DNA from: Mesorhizobium loti
Lineage (GTDB): Bacteria; Pseudomonadota; Alphaproteobacteria; Rhizobiales; Rhizobiaceae
Length of the DNA stretch: 64,000 nt
Direction: 5' to 3'
Assembly: GCF_001510895.1 (NCBI RefSeq)
Contig: NZ_LPWA01000131.1
Location: 1 to 64,000 of the forward strand
In this document: one piece after another, positions 26,668 through 35,018 of the stretch
Position numbering within the stretch: the stretch's first letter is position 1
Layout of the letters: every line of letters starts with the position of its first letter
Notes under the pieces: generated by a model
What the model was told of the DNA's origin: nothing
The model's input: only the letters and a program-made list of their open reading frames with translations
Databases searched by the model: none
Position numbers and translations under genes: made by a program

Positions 26668-27270
26668 TCAGCGAAGGCTGCAGCCGGTCGCAAGCTCGGC
26701 GTAACTGGTGAGGATCGCCATTGCCGAGGCGTGATCGACAGCAGGCACGACATTGACGAGGTGGAGGCCGAGCCCGTCTTCCAGCACGACAAGGCTGCGG
26801 GCGATGACTTCGCTGGCGGCGTTCAGCTTGAAGATGCCGGTGGCGGCGCCCGCTTCGAGGATGCCGACATAGATCGCCGCCTGGCGCCCGAACAAGGTTA
26901 TGTGGCGCGCGGCGTAGCTCGCATCCGAGCGCGAATAGGCGCCGAGCTCCAGAAGGAGCCGGCAAAGCTGGTCGTCCGGGTCGGTCGGCAGGCCGCTTTC
27001 GAGCATCGTCTTCAGCCGCAGCCGGGGATCGGCGATCGCGGCGACCACCGCCGCGCGCTGCGTGCAGAAGCGCTCGACCGCCTTTTTCTGCACGTCGTCC
27101 AGGAGCTCCTTGAGGCCCGGATAATAATAGAGCAGGGCGCTCGAACTCATGCCGGCCTCGTTGGCGACGTCGCGCAAGGTGACGCCGGCGAGGCCGCGCT
27201 TGGCGATCATCGATTCCGCTGCCGCGACCAGCGTCAGGCGGCGATCGGCCTGTGTTTTGGGTCTGCCCAT
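26668..27270 (-). CDS. TetR-family transcriptional regulator
   Basis: Protein of 200 residues. The N-terminal helix-turn-helix (GLAGVTLRDVANEAGMSSSALLYYYPGLKELLDD) is a clear TetR DNA-binding domain of the BetI-like subgroup. The C-terminal ligand domain is unremarkable. It is divergent from the APC permease across 145 bases and upstream of the P1 peptidase, so it probably controls both in response to a substrate of the permease. The effector is unknown. Confidence 0.88.
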   Translation of the reverse strand: MGRPKTQADRRLTLVAAAESMIAKRGLAGVTLRDVANEAGMSSSALLYYYPGLKELLDDVQKKAVERFCTQRAAVVAAIADPRLRLKTMLESGLPTDPDDQLCRLLLELGAYSRSDASYAARHITLFGRQAAIYVGILEAGAATGIFKLNAASEVIARSLVVLEDGLGLHLVNVVPAVDHASAMAILTSYAELATGCSLR

Positions 27271-27284
27271 TTCGTTTCCTGAAT

Positions 27285-27293
27285 TTGATTCAA
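27285..27293. promoter_or_regulatory. Candidate operator for the TetR/permease pair
   Basis: The odd palindrome TTGATTCAA lies in an AT-rich stretch 15 bases before the tetR start. A related ATCAAATTAAA lies close to the permease start (near 27393). Such paired AT-rich sites fit TetR autoregulation, but the match is short and inferred. Confidence 0.25.
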
Positions 27294-27415
27294 TTAAAAC
27301 TGGCCAGTGAACTTTTGCAAGTCGGCATATCGCATATTCATTGACGGTATGTGTCAGCGCGGATAGGTTCCGTTGCGGGTAGTAATTTTTATCAAATTAA
27401 AAAAAGGGGAGGAAA

Positions 27416-28840
27416 ATGTCCACGAACGAAGCCACCAGAGCGGCCGTCGACAAGGCCGCACCCGGCGCCAAGGGCCTGGACCGCGCACTGAACGCATTGG
27501 GCACGCTGATGATCGTGCTTTCAGCCGTAACACCGGCATCATCGGTCTTCATCATCGTGCCGGGCGTCATCGCATTGGCCGGCACGGGCTCGTTCCTGAG
27601 CTTCGTGATCGCCGCCATCATCGGCCTGTTCATGGCCTTCGTTTATGCCGAGCTTTCGTCGGCCTATCCGATGGCCGGCGGTGAATACACCATGATCGGC
27701 CGCACGCTCGGCCGCTTCTGGGGTTTTGTCACGCTGGTGCTGGTGTTCGTGTCGATCGTCCTGATCGTCGCTGTTATCGCGCTCGGCGTCGGCACTTATC
27801 TCGGCGTCCTCATCCCCAATCTCAGCCCGCAATGGGTGGGCGTGGTGACGATTGCGCTGGCCGGTGCGGTCGCCGCCATGCGCATCAAGCTCAACGCCTT
27901 CGTCACCGGCATCTTCCTCGGCATCGAAATGCTGGCGCTGCTGATCCTGACCGGCCTGGGCTTCGCCAATATCGAGCGGCCGCTCTCCAGCCTGTTTACC
28001 TCGCCGCAGTTGCTCGATACCACGTCCAACGCGCTTGTCCCCACCTCGGCCGCTATCATCCTCGCGTCCACCGCCGTCTCGCTCTTTGCCTATAACGGCT
28101 ACGGCGCTGCCGCCTATTTCGGCGAGGAGACGCATGACGCCAAGCGCAACATCGGCAAGGTCGTACTGTGGGCGTTGGTGATCACGGTCGCCGCCGAGCT
28201 CATCCCGCTGACCGCCGTGCTGCTCGGCGCGCCCGATCTCGTCGGCCTGCTCTCAGCACCCCAGAAGATCGAGTATTTCCTCGAGGCGCGCGGCGGCCAT
28301 TGGCTGACGGTGGCGATCAGCCTAGCGATCGCCGTCGCCATCTTCAACGCCGTCATCGCCATCATCCTGCAGGCGGCACGGCTCCTGTTCAGCTCCGGCC
28401 GCGACAAGACCTGGTTCGGCCCGATCAACAACGCGGTCGCTTCCGTCCATGGCAGCTACGCCTCGCCATGGATTGCCACAATCGTGGTCGCGATGCTGGC
28501 AGCGCTCGCCTGCTTCATCGACCTCAACCTTCTGCTGGTGGTCAGCGGCACCTCGCTGGTGGTGATCTATGCGCTGCTTTGCGTAGCCGTCTTCGTCGGC
28601 CGCCGCAACGGCACGACCTCGGGCGGACATTACCGGATGCCGCTGTTTCCGGTGCCGGCGATCCTCGCTTTCCTGGCGCTGATTTACGTCGCCTATCAGA
28701 ACCTGCTCGACGCAGCCTTCGGGCGGCCAAGCCTTATCGCGACCCTGGCGATCATGGCCGTCGCGGCGATCTATTTCCTGCTGTTCCTGGCGCGGCGCGC
28801 CGACTGGACGCTACACGGCCCCGACGAGCTTGCGGGATAG
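27416..28840 (+). CDS. APC-family amino acid permease
   Basis: Protein of 474 residues with about 12 membrane segments. The first segments show VTPASSVFIIVPGVIALAGTG and the family's ELSSAYPMAGGEYTMIGRTLG. It likely imports an amino acid or polyamine by proton exchange. The GGGGAGG ribosome binding site just before the ATG is strong. Divergent TetR and the P1 peptidase suggest uptake and breakdown of a peptide or amide, placed between two glutamine synthetase genes. Confidence 0.85.
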   Translation: MSTNEATRAAVDKAAPGAKGLDRALNALGTLMIVLSAVTPASSVFIIVPGVIALAGTGSFLSFVIAAIIGLFMAFVYAELSSAYPMAGGEYTMIGRTLGRFWGFVTLVLVFVSIVLIVAVIALGVGTYLGVLIPNLSPQWVGVVTIALAGAVAAMRIKLNAFVTGIFLGIEMLALLILTGLGFANIERPLSSLFTSPQLLDTTSNALVPTSAAIILASTAVSLFAYNGYGAAAYFGEETHDAKRNIGKVVLWALVITVAAELIPLTAVLLGAPDLVGLLSAPQKIEYFLEARGGHWLTVAISLAIAVAIFNAVIAIILQAARLLFSSGRDKTWFGPINNAVASVHGSYASPWIATIVVAMLAALACFIDLNLLLVVSGTSLVVIYALLCVAVFVGRRNGTTSGGHYRMPLFPVPAILAFLALIYVAYQNLLDAAFGRPSLIATLAIMAVAAIYFLLFLARRADWTLHGPDELAG

Positions 28841-28870
28841 ACCTCAGCCCTCCGAGGTCCGTCCATGCGA

Positions 28871-28896
28871 GAACCCCGGCTTTCGCCGGGGTTCTT
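28871..28896. terminator. Terminator between permease and glnA
   Basis: Stem GAACCCCGGC / GCCGGGGTTC with loop TTTC, then TTTTT on the plus strand. It lies between convergent genes, 30 bases after the permease stop and just beyond the glnA stop. Confidence 0.85.
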
Positions 28897-28916
28897 TTTA
28901 TCGGAAATGCAGTCGT

Positions 28917-30326
28917 TTAGACCGAGTAATACATGTCGTACTCGACCGGATGCGGGGTCATCTCGAAGCGCATGACTTCCGCCATCTTCAGTTCGATATA
29001 GCTGTCGATCTGATCGTCGTCGAAGACGCCGCCGGCCTTCAGGAAGCCGCGGTCCTTGTCGAGGCTCTGCAGCGCTTCGCGCAGCGAGCCGCAGACGGTC
29101 GGGATCTTCTTCAGTTCCTTCGGCGGCAGGTCGTAAAGGTCCTTGTCCATCGGCTGTCCCGGATGGATCTTGTTCTTGATGCCGTCGAGGCCGGCCATCA
29201 GCATGGCGGCGAAGCCGAGATAGGGGTTCGCGCCCGGATCGGGGAAGCGGACCTCGACGCGCTTCGACTTCGGCGACGAGCCGAACGGGATGCGGCAGGA
29301 TGCCGAGCGGTTGCGTGCCGAGTAGGCGAGCAGCACCGGCGCTTCGTAACCCGGCACCAGGCGCTTGTAGGAGTTGGTCAGCGGGTTGGTGAAGGCGTTG
29401 ATGGCCTTGGCGTGCTTGATGATGCCGCCGATGTAGAACAGGCAGGTCTCCGACAGGCCGGCATATTCGTTGCCGGCGAAGGTCGGCTTGCCGCCCTTCC
29501 AGATCGACTGGTGGACATGCATGCCCGAGCCGTTGTCGCCGAACACCGGCTTCGGCATGAAGGTGGCCGTCTTGCCATAGGCGTTGGCGACCTGGTGCAC
29601 GACATACTTGTAGATCAGCATCTTGTCGGCGTTGCGCACCAGCGTGTCGAACTTGATGCCGAGCTCGTGCTGGGCGGCGGCGACCTCATGGTGATGCTTT
29701 TCGACGCGCACGCCCATCTCGGCAAGCACGGTCAGCATCTCCGAGCGCATGTCCTGGCAGGAGTCGACCGGCGGCACAGGGAAATAGCCGCCCTTGATGC
29801 GCGGACGGTGGCCGAGATTGCCGGTCTCGTAGTCGGTGTCGTCGTTGGACGGCAGCTCGGTCGAGTCGAGGCGGAAGCCGGTGTTGTAGGGATCGGCCTT
29901 GTATTTGACGTCGTCGAACACGAAGAACTCGGCCTCCGGACCGACATAGACCGTGTCGCCGATGCCTTCCGACTTCATATAGGCCTCGGCCTTCTTGGCG
30001 GTGCCGCGCGGGTCGCGGTTGTAGGCTTCGCCAGAGACAGGGTCGAGGATGTCGCACAGGATGACCATGGTCGACTGGGCGAAGAACGGATCCATGTGGA
30101 CGGTGTCCGTGTCCGGCATCAGCACCATGTCGGACTCGTTGATCGCCTTCCAGCCGGCGATGGATGAGCCGTCGAACATCACGCCGTCGGCGAACATGTC
30201 TTCCTCGACCTCGACGACATCCATCGTCACATGCTGCAGCTTGCCCCGCGGATCGGTGAAGCGCAGGTCGACGAACTTCACGTCGTTATCCTTGATCTGC
30301 TTCATGATGTCTTTGGCTGTCGTCAT
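28917..30326 (-). CDS. glnA: Glutamine synthetase I
   Basis: Protein of 469 residues, the normal GSI-beta length. Blocks seen are LRFTDPRGKLQHVTMD at the N terminus, MFDGSSIAGWKAINESDM, GSGMHVHQSIWKGG in the ATP/metal region and RNRSASCRIPFG. The adenylylation tyrosine is Tyr398 in DLYDLPPKEL, so the enzyme is open to GlnE control. It follows glnB by 60 bases on the same strand, the classic glnBA operon of rhizobia. With glnII 4 kb away the locus holds both rhizobial glutamine synthetases. Confidence 0.97.
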   Translation of the reverse strand: MTTAKDIMKQIKDNDVKFVDLRFTDPRGKLQHVTMDVVEVEEDMFADGVMFDGSSIAGWKAINESDMVLMPDTDTVHMDPFFAQSTMVILCDILDPVSGEAYNRDPRGTAKKAEAYMKSEGIGDTVYVGPEAEFFVFDDVKYKADPYNTGFRLDSTELPSNDDTDYETGNLGHRPRIKGGYFPVPPVDSCQDMRSEMLTVLAEMGVRVEKHHHEVAAAQHELGIKFDTLVRNADKMLIYKYVVHQVANAYGKTATFMPKPVFGDNGSGMHVHQSIWKGGKPTFAGNEYAGLSETCLFYIGGIIKHAKAINAFTNPLTNSYKRLVPGYEAPVLLAYSARNRSASCRIPFGSSPKSKRVEVRFPDPGANPYLGFAAMLMAGLDGIKNKIHPGQPMDKDLYDLPPKELKKIPTVCGSLREALQSLDKDRGFLKAGGVFDDDQIDSYIELKMAEVMRFEMTPHPVEYDMYYSV

Positions 30327-30386
30327 GTCATGTATCCCTGTGTGATGACGTTTTTTGATGATGACGGTTCAGAAAGGTGGGGGGCG

Positions 30387-30725
30387 TCAGACGGCGTCCA
30401 TGCCCGTCTCGCCGGTGCGGATGCGGACGACTTCCTCGATGTTGGAGACGAAGATCTTGCCGTCGCCGATGCGGCCGGTCTGCGCCGCCTTGCGGATGGC
30501 TTCGATGGCGCCTTCGACGGCGTCGTCGCCGAGCACCACCTCGATCTTCACCTTGGGCAGGAAGTCGACGACATATTCGGCACCCCGATAGAGCTCGGTG
30601 TGGCCTTTCTGCCGGCCAAAACCCTTGGCCTCGGTGACGGTGATGCCCTGCAGTCCGGCCTCCTGAAGCGCTTCCTTCACTTCGTCCAGCTTGAATGGCT
30701 TGATGATCGCTTCGATCTTTTTCAT
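30387..30725 (-). CDS. glnB: Nitrogen regulatory protein P-II
   Basis: Protein of 112 residues from the ATG at 30725, opening MKKIEAIIKPFKLDEVKEAL. The T-loop carries Tyr51 in ELYRGAEYVVDF, the uridylylation site used by GlnD. The C-terminal P-II signature GDGKIFVSNIEEVVRIRTGE is intact. P-II senses 2-oxoglutarate and ATP/ADP and sets GlnE and NtrB activity. GlnB rather than GlnK is favoured by its place before glnA with no amtB. Confidence 0.96.
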   Translation of the reverse strand: MKKIEAIIKPFKLDEVKEALQEAGLQGITVTEAKGFGRQKGHTELYRGAEYVVDFLPKVKIEVVLGDDAVEGAIEAIRKAAQTGRIGDGKIFVSNIEEVVRIRTGETGMDAV

Positions 30726-31071
30726 GTAGAAAGTGGCCTCCACTGCCAAAGAGACGGGTTGTGCGCCCCGCTTGCGCCTCCATCAAGCACGAAGCGTGCC
30801 AATTCCCGGAGATTGGAAGCGGTATCGGGCGATTCAGATGCCATGCCGCACCCGGATGCAAATTCGCGTCATCCGCTGCATTGGATGCGTCATCGACGCC
30901 CAAAGCCTATACATCGCTCCTCCATCCGTCTGCGCAAAATTTGGGCAGATAGCGCAATTTGCAGGCAGATTCCCCTCCGGACGCCGCCGCTTTGTACTGG
31001 CATTCGGCCGCTGCTGTTTGCTTCGAACCGCAAATCGGACAATGCTTGATCAGATGGAGATCGGCAATCCC
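30726..31071. promoter_or_regulatory. glnB upstream region with NtrC-like sites
   Basis: No gene is seen in this 346-base gap between divergent glnB and nnr. TGCGCAAAATTTGGGCA at 30931-30947 matches the NtrC palindrome TGCACC-AAAA-TGGTGCA in 12 of 17 positions, and GCGCAATTTGCAGGC follows at about 30952. They lie 130-160 bases upstream of the putative sigma-54 promoter, a normal enhancer distance. The assignment is inference. Confidence 0.35.
30785..30802 (-). promoter_or_regulatory. Putative sigma-54 promoter of glnB-glnA
   Basis: On the minus strand 30802-30785 reads TTGGCACGCTTCGTGCTT. The -24 box TTGGCACG is perfect and the -12 box reads GTGCT in place of TTGCT with the key GC kept. It is 60 bases upstream of the glnB ATG. 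Rhizobial glnBA is known to have an NtrC-dependent promoter before glnB. Confidence 0.6.
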
Positions 31072-32598
31072 ATGCACAGCGAACTTCTTTCGCCGGCCGA
31101 GATGGCCGAGGCCGACCGGTTGGCGATCGCGGCAGGTCCGCTCGACGGCTACGGGTTGATGCGCCGCGCCGGCGAGGCGGTAGCGGCCCTGGTGTTGGCG
31201 CGATACCCCGGAGCGACGCGGGTGCATGTGCTGTGCGGTCCCGGCAACAATGGCGGCGACGGCTATATCGTGGCGCGCCTGCTCCAGGAGAGCGGCGCCG
31301 ACGTCGCGCTGTGGGTGTCGGGCGAGCCGCGGGCTGGAAGCGATGCCGCGCTTGCCGCGGCCGACTGCCCGCTCGAGCGTAGGCCGCTGCCCGCCTTTGC
31401 CGCCGAGCCCGGCTCGCTCGTAGTCGACGCGCTGTACGGCGCAGGGCTCTCAAAGCCGCTTTCGGGCGACGCTGCCAAGGCGGTCCAGATCGTGACGGAG
31501 CTCGGCTTGCCGGTCGTCGCCATAGACCTGCCTTCCGGCGTTTCCGGTGAAAGCGGCGCCATCCTCGGCAGCGCATTTCGCGCGGCAACGACCGTGACCT
31601 TCGCGCGAAAGAAGCCGGGGCATCTGCTTTTGCCCGGCCGCGAGCAGTGCGGCGAGATCGTGCTTGCCGACATCGGCATCGGCGACGACATCATCGCCCG
31701 GATCGCTCCGCGAACCTTCGAGAACGGGCCGGCGCTCTGGTTGGAAACTTTTCCGGTCCCGGCTGTCGATGCGCACAAATACAGGCGCGGCCATACCAGC
31801 GTCTTTTCCGGTGGGCCTTCGGCGACCGGTGCCGCGCGGCTGTCGGCGCTAGCTGCTGCGAGAAGCGGGGCAGGGGCGGTGACGGTGCTGTCGCCGGCGA
31901 ACGCCATGCAGGTGAACGCCGCGCACCTCACCTCGATCATGTTGCATAAGGCCGAAACGGTTGCCGACCTCGGCGCATTCCTCACCGATCGCCGTCCTTC
32001 GTCCTTTGTGCTCGGTCCGGGATTCGGTGTCGGTGAAAAGGCGCGCGACTTTGCCCTTGCGCTGCTCGGCGCCGGGCAAGGGCAGGACGCAGGCATTGAA
32101 GGACTGGTGCTCGACGCCGACGGCATCACCTCGTTTCGCGACGAGCCTGAGACGCTGTTCCAGGCTGCCCGCAGGTCCGGCGCGCCGGCGCTGGTGATGA
32201 CGCCGCATGAGGGCGAGTTCGGCAGGCTGTTTCCTGACATTGCGAACGACAAGGCGCTTTCCAAACTGGCCAAGGCGCGCGCGGCGGCGGCGCGTGCCAA
32301 TGCCGTCATCGTCTACAAAGGCGCCGACACGGTGATCGCGGCACCAGATGGCCGCGCCGCCATCAACAGCAACGGAGCGCCCTGGCTTGCCACCGCCGGC
32401 TCGGGCGATGTGCTGGCGGGGATCATCGCCGGATTGCTTGCTCAAGGCATGCCGGCCTTCGAGGCGGCCTGCGCCGGTGTCTGGATTCACGCCGAAGCCG
32501 GCAGCCGGTTCGGTCCGGGACTGATCGCCGAGGATCTGCCGTTCGCGATGGTGCCTGTGCTGCACGAACTGGTGAAAGGCGCGATGGCTGTCCGATGA
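31072..32598 (+). CDS. nnr: Bifunctional NAD(P)HX epimerase / ADP-dependent dehydratase
   Basis: Protein of 508 residues from the ATG at 31072 (MHSELLSPAEMAEADRLAI); in-frame ATGs at 31042 and 31054 are alternatives. The N-terminal YjeF epimerase domain has GPGNNGGDGYIVARLL and runs to about residue 210. The C-terminal kinase-like dehydratase domain ends with the nucleotide motif GSGDVLAGIIAGLL. Together they repair hydrated NADH and NADPH. It is divergent from glnB. Its TGA overlaps the next ATG (ATGATG), so the following secreted protein is translationally coupled. Confidence 0.94.
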   Translation: MHSELLSPAEMAEADRLAIAAGPLDGYGLMRRAGEAVAALVLARYPGATRVHVLCGPGNNGGDGYIVARLLQESGADVALWVSGEPRAGSDAALAAADCPLERRPLPAFAAEPGSLVVDALYGAGLSKPLSGDAAKAVQIVTELGLPVVAIDLPSGVSGESGAILGSAFRAATTVTFARKKPGHLLLPGREQCGEIVLADIGIGDDIIARIAPRTFENGPALWLETFPVPAVDAHKYRRGHTSVFSGGPSATGAARLSALAAARSGAGAVTVLSPANAMQVNAAHLTSIMLHKAETVADLGAFLTDRRPSSFVLGPGFGVGEKARDFALALLGAGQGQDAGIEGLVLDADGITSFRDEPETLFQAARRSGAPALVMTPHEGEFGRLFPDIANDKALSKLAKARAAAARANAVIVYKGADTVIAAPDGRAAINSNGAPWLATAGSGDVLAGIIAGLLAQGMPAFEAACAGVWIHAEAGSRFGPGLIAEDLPFAMVPVLHELVKGAMAVR

Positions 32599-33366
32599 TG
32601 CGGCTTGCGGTCCTCATTGCGATCGCCGCCATCGCTGTCTTTGGCGCGCAGACAGCGCATGCCGCCGACCGTCCGGTCACCATCGTCGACGATCCGCGCT
32701 TGCTCGCCGCGCTTGACGCCAAGGGCTACGGCTTCGCTGGCATCTTCAGCGTCAGCGGCAAGAACGACCTGAAAGCGCTCTACGACACTGCACCTGCCTA
32801 CCATGCCATCGTCGAGACCGTGGCCGGCACTGCGCGCCGACATGAAGGCCGGCGGCCGGCCGCTCTATGAAGTGACCGACGGCAATGTCGGCCGCATCAT
32901 CGGCCAGTTCGCGGCCTTCGCACCCGCCATCTCGCGCACCGCCTATACCTGCCGACCGCCCAAGATCGGCGTTCCAGGCGGTTTCGCCTATCGCGGCTGC
33001 GACGCCAAGGATCTGGCCTTCGCCGCCTTCAAGGCCGGCAAGCCGATGCCGAGCGAAATCTGCGGCCTGGTCGGCGGCAAGAAGTTCGATATCTGCGTGG
33101 CCACCAACAATTTCGACCAATGCCTGGGCGGCGCCGTCAATCGAGGCAACCGGCCGGCCTGCTCGGCCGAGCATTTCTGCCGCGAGGACTATATGTGCCA
33201 GTCGCTGCCGCCCGACACGCCGGGCGTGGCCAAGGTCAAGGGCATCGGCTTCTGCTCGCCGACCTACTTTATCTTCCAGATGCGCATCGACAACCATGCG
33301 ACGCCATGGGCGAGCACGGCCCGTGCAGGCATGGGCGCGGGTTTTGGCGCGGTCGCGGAGGAGTAG
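32595..33366 (+). pseudogene. Secreted Cys-rich protein of unknown function, one-base frameshift
   Basis: A Sec signal peptide (MMRLAVLIAIAAIAVFGAQTAHA) is followed by a mature part without a recognised domain. The first frame runs to IVETVAG and ends early at 32870. The second frame carries ADMKAGGRPLYEVTDGNVG to the natural stop at 33366. The break is at 32826-32827, where one extra G (GCCGGCACTG instead of GCCGCACTG) explains it. Corrected length is 256 residues. The mature part has at least ten cysteines (YTCRPP, EICGL, DICVA, DQCLG, PACSAEHFC, YMCQ, GFCS), so several disulphides are likely. Coupled to nnr by overlap. Confidence 0.6.
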
Positions 33367-33371
33367 ACCGG

Positions 33372-34442
33372 TCAGGCGCCTTGCAGGCGGGGCGTGTGCG
33401 CCACAGCGTCCGCCAGGGCTGCAAGCACCCGTTCCTCGCTGACACCGCGCGTATCCCGGATCCAACTCGGCGTAGAAACCGGAGACTCCAGAAACCGGAC
33501 GTGATCGTTCACAGGCCCGGTTTCATAAGACCGGTTCGATCCGAAGATGAGCACGCACGGTCCCCCCAGAGCCGCTGCCGCGTGGCAGATCCCGCCGTCG
33601 ACGCCGAGAAAGACGGTCGAGGCGGCGATCTGGCACATGGCGTCGGTGATGTCGGGAGTCGACGTGAAATCCACTGCCTCCGGAAGCGCTGCTCTGATCT
33701 GGGCCGCGGCCTCGCGCTCGCGAGGACCGCCGACGATCCAGACCGACCAGCCGCGCCTGGCGTGATCCTTGGCGATCGAGATGAAGCGCTGTGCCGGCCA
33801 AGCGCGGAAGTTGCTGAATTCCGACGTGTAAAGCGCCAGTGCTGGTCTCGCCGCGTCGATCCCGTGCCGGACGCGCCAAGCCGAGAGATCCTCGGGCGGA
33901 ACCACCATTCGCGGCTCCGGCAACTGCATGTCGCCACCGGGCTGCTCACCCAACATGGCAACGGCGCAGACCTGCTCGAACAATCTGGTCTTGCGCGGTC
34001 CGAAGGCCACCATGGCCCGCAACCAGCCGGCCGGCAGCCGGTTGACGATGCCGAACTGGAGCTCACGCGGGTAGCCGATGCGCTCGGGTATGCCTGCTAG
34101 CCACGGCACCAGGGCCGCCTTGGTGCTGCTGGTGAGCAGATAGGCTGCCTGATAGTTCTCCTGACGGAGTTCACGCGCCAGGCGCGCCCGTTCCCTGAGG
34201 CCAGGATTCCAATGCCGTTCGACTATCCAAGCCTTCCGGACATGCGGCATTAATCGCGCCAGCGGCGCGGCGATCGGCGAGGTGACGACATCGATCGGGT
34301 GCCCGGGAAACGTCGCTGCTATGATTTGGATTGCCGAGTGGCAGCGGATGAAGTCGCCGATTGCCGGCAAGCAGAAGACGAGAATGGGGCGCAACGCGCG
34401 ATACCTTTTCGATCCGACGCGGCCGCAACGGGCGGCCAGCAC
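33372..34442 (-). CDS. Glycosyltransferase family 9 (ADP-heptose:LPS heptosyltransferase type)
   Basis: Protein of 356 residues from a GTG at 34442 with AAGGA nine bases upstream. The GT9 N-terminal block RPILVFCLPAIGDFIRCHSA and the donor-binding region with TSEFSNFRAWPAQRF, GGPREREAAAQI and FLGVDGGICHAAAALGGPCV are clear. GT9 enzymes add heptose to the LPS inner core on the cytoplasmic face. Exact acceptor unknown. It lies 12 bases after the stop of a degraded glycosyltransferase on the same strand, the remains of a two-gene polysaccharide operon. Confidence 0.85.
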   Translation of the reverse strand: MLAARCGRVGSKRYRALRPILVFCLPAIGDFIRCHSAIQIIAATFPGHPIDVVTSPIAAPLARLMPHVRKAWIVERHWNPGLRERARLARELRQENYQAAYLLTSSTKAALVPWLAGIPERIGYPRELQFGIVNRLPAGWLRAMVAFGPRKTRLFEQVCAVAMLGEQPGGDMQLPEPRMVVPPEDLSAWRVRHGIDAARPALALYTSEFSNFRAWPAQRFISIAKDHARRGWSVWIVGGPREREAAAQIRAALPEAVDFTSTPDITDAMCQIAASTVFLGVDGGICHAAAALGGPCVLIFGSNRSYETGPVNDHVRFLESPVSTPSWIRDTRGVSEERVLAALADAVAHTPRLQGA

Positions 34443-34454
34443 GCCGGTTCCTTG

Positions 34455-34893
34455 TCACGGAAGCGCTTCGCCATCAAGGATACGGGCATAGAGTTCAAGA
34501 TAGGCCTTCGCGGTTTTCGCGATCGGAAATCTGTCGGCGGCCGATTCACGGCATTTGTGCGCGCACAGCTCTGCGATCTCGGCAAAGCCGCGCGCGAATT
34601 CTCCGTCACTGTCGAAGAAGCGGCCCGTGTCCGCGTCCACCGTTTCCGGCAATGCGCCGTATGCCGTGGTCAGCACGGGCGTGCCACATAGCATGGCCTC
34701 CACAGGCGCGTTGCGACCTTCCAGGCATGAAGGTGGACGATCTGGGTGTCTCGCGGGATCGCCGCGCGCCCGCGACGAGGACGACACGGTGTCCTTGCCT
34801 GACCAGTTCAGTGGCCAGCCAGTCGACCTGACGTTCTATCCCGCCATAGCCTTCGCACGGAATAACGCCCTTCGTTGCAAGAGTTATTAGCAT
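34455..34893 (-). pseudogene. Glycosyltransferase (GT4-like) remnant with internal deletion
   Basis: Only the ends of a group 1 glycosyltransferase are left. The N-terminal 43 residues (VIPCEGYGGIERQVDWLATE and RQGHRVVLVAGA) are in one frame. The C-terminal 90 or so (LEGRNAPVEAMLCGTPVLTT, then YGALPETVDADTGRFF) are in another. About 180-200 central residues of a normal 330-residue enzyme are missing, with the junction near 34720-34760. The ATG at 34893 sits inside a CIRCE-like inverted repeat. This is a true deletion, unlike the single-base shifts elsewhere in the window. Confidence 0.75.
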
Positions 34894-34923
34894 TCCCGCA
34901 CCAATGGCGTTAGGGAGTGCTAA
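34887..34923. promoter_or_regulatory. CIRCE-like inverted repeat with a 19-base spacer
   Basis: TTAGCATTC (34887-34895) and GAGTGCTAA (34915-34923) match the HrcA operator half-sites TTAGCACTC / GAGTGCTAA in 17 of 18 positions. The arms are 19 bases apart instead of 9, that is one helical turn more. It overlaps the start codon of the glycosyltransferase remnant. Function is inferred. Confidence 0.45.
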
Positions 34924-35018
34924 TTGTCAACCTTCTAAGGCGGCTATGATTTGGAAACCACAGATCTCTGATAGAAGTGCCGGCAGCTGACTTGATGCGA
35001 GACTTGGACAGAACGCTT

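Noticed and set aside
25464..26711. A 415-codon plus-strand frame opposite the P1 peptidase
   Set aside because: Antisense shadow; the minus-strand frame has the complete P1 peptidase blocks and self-cleavage site.
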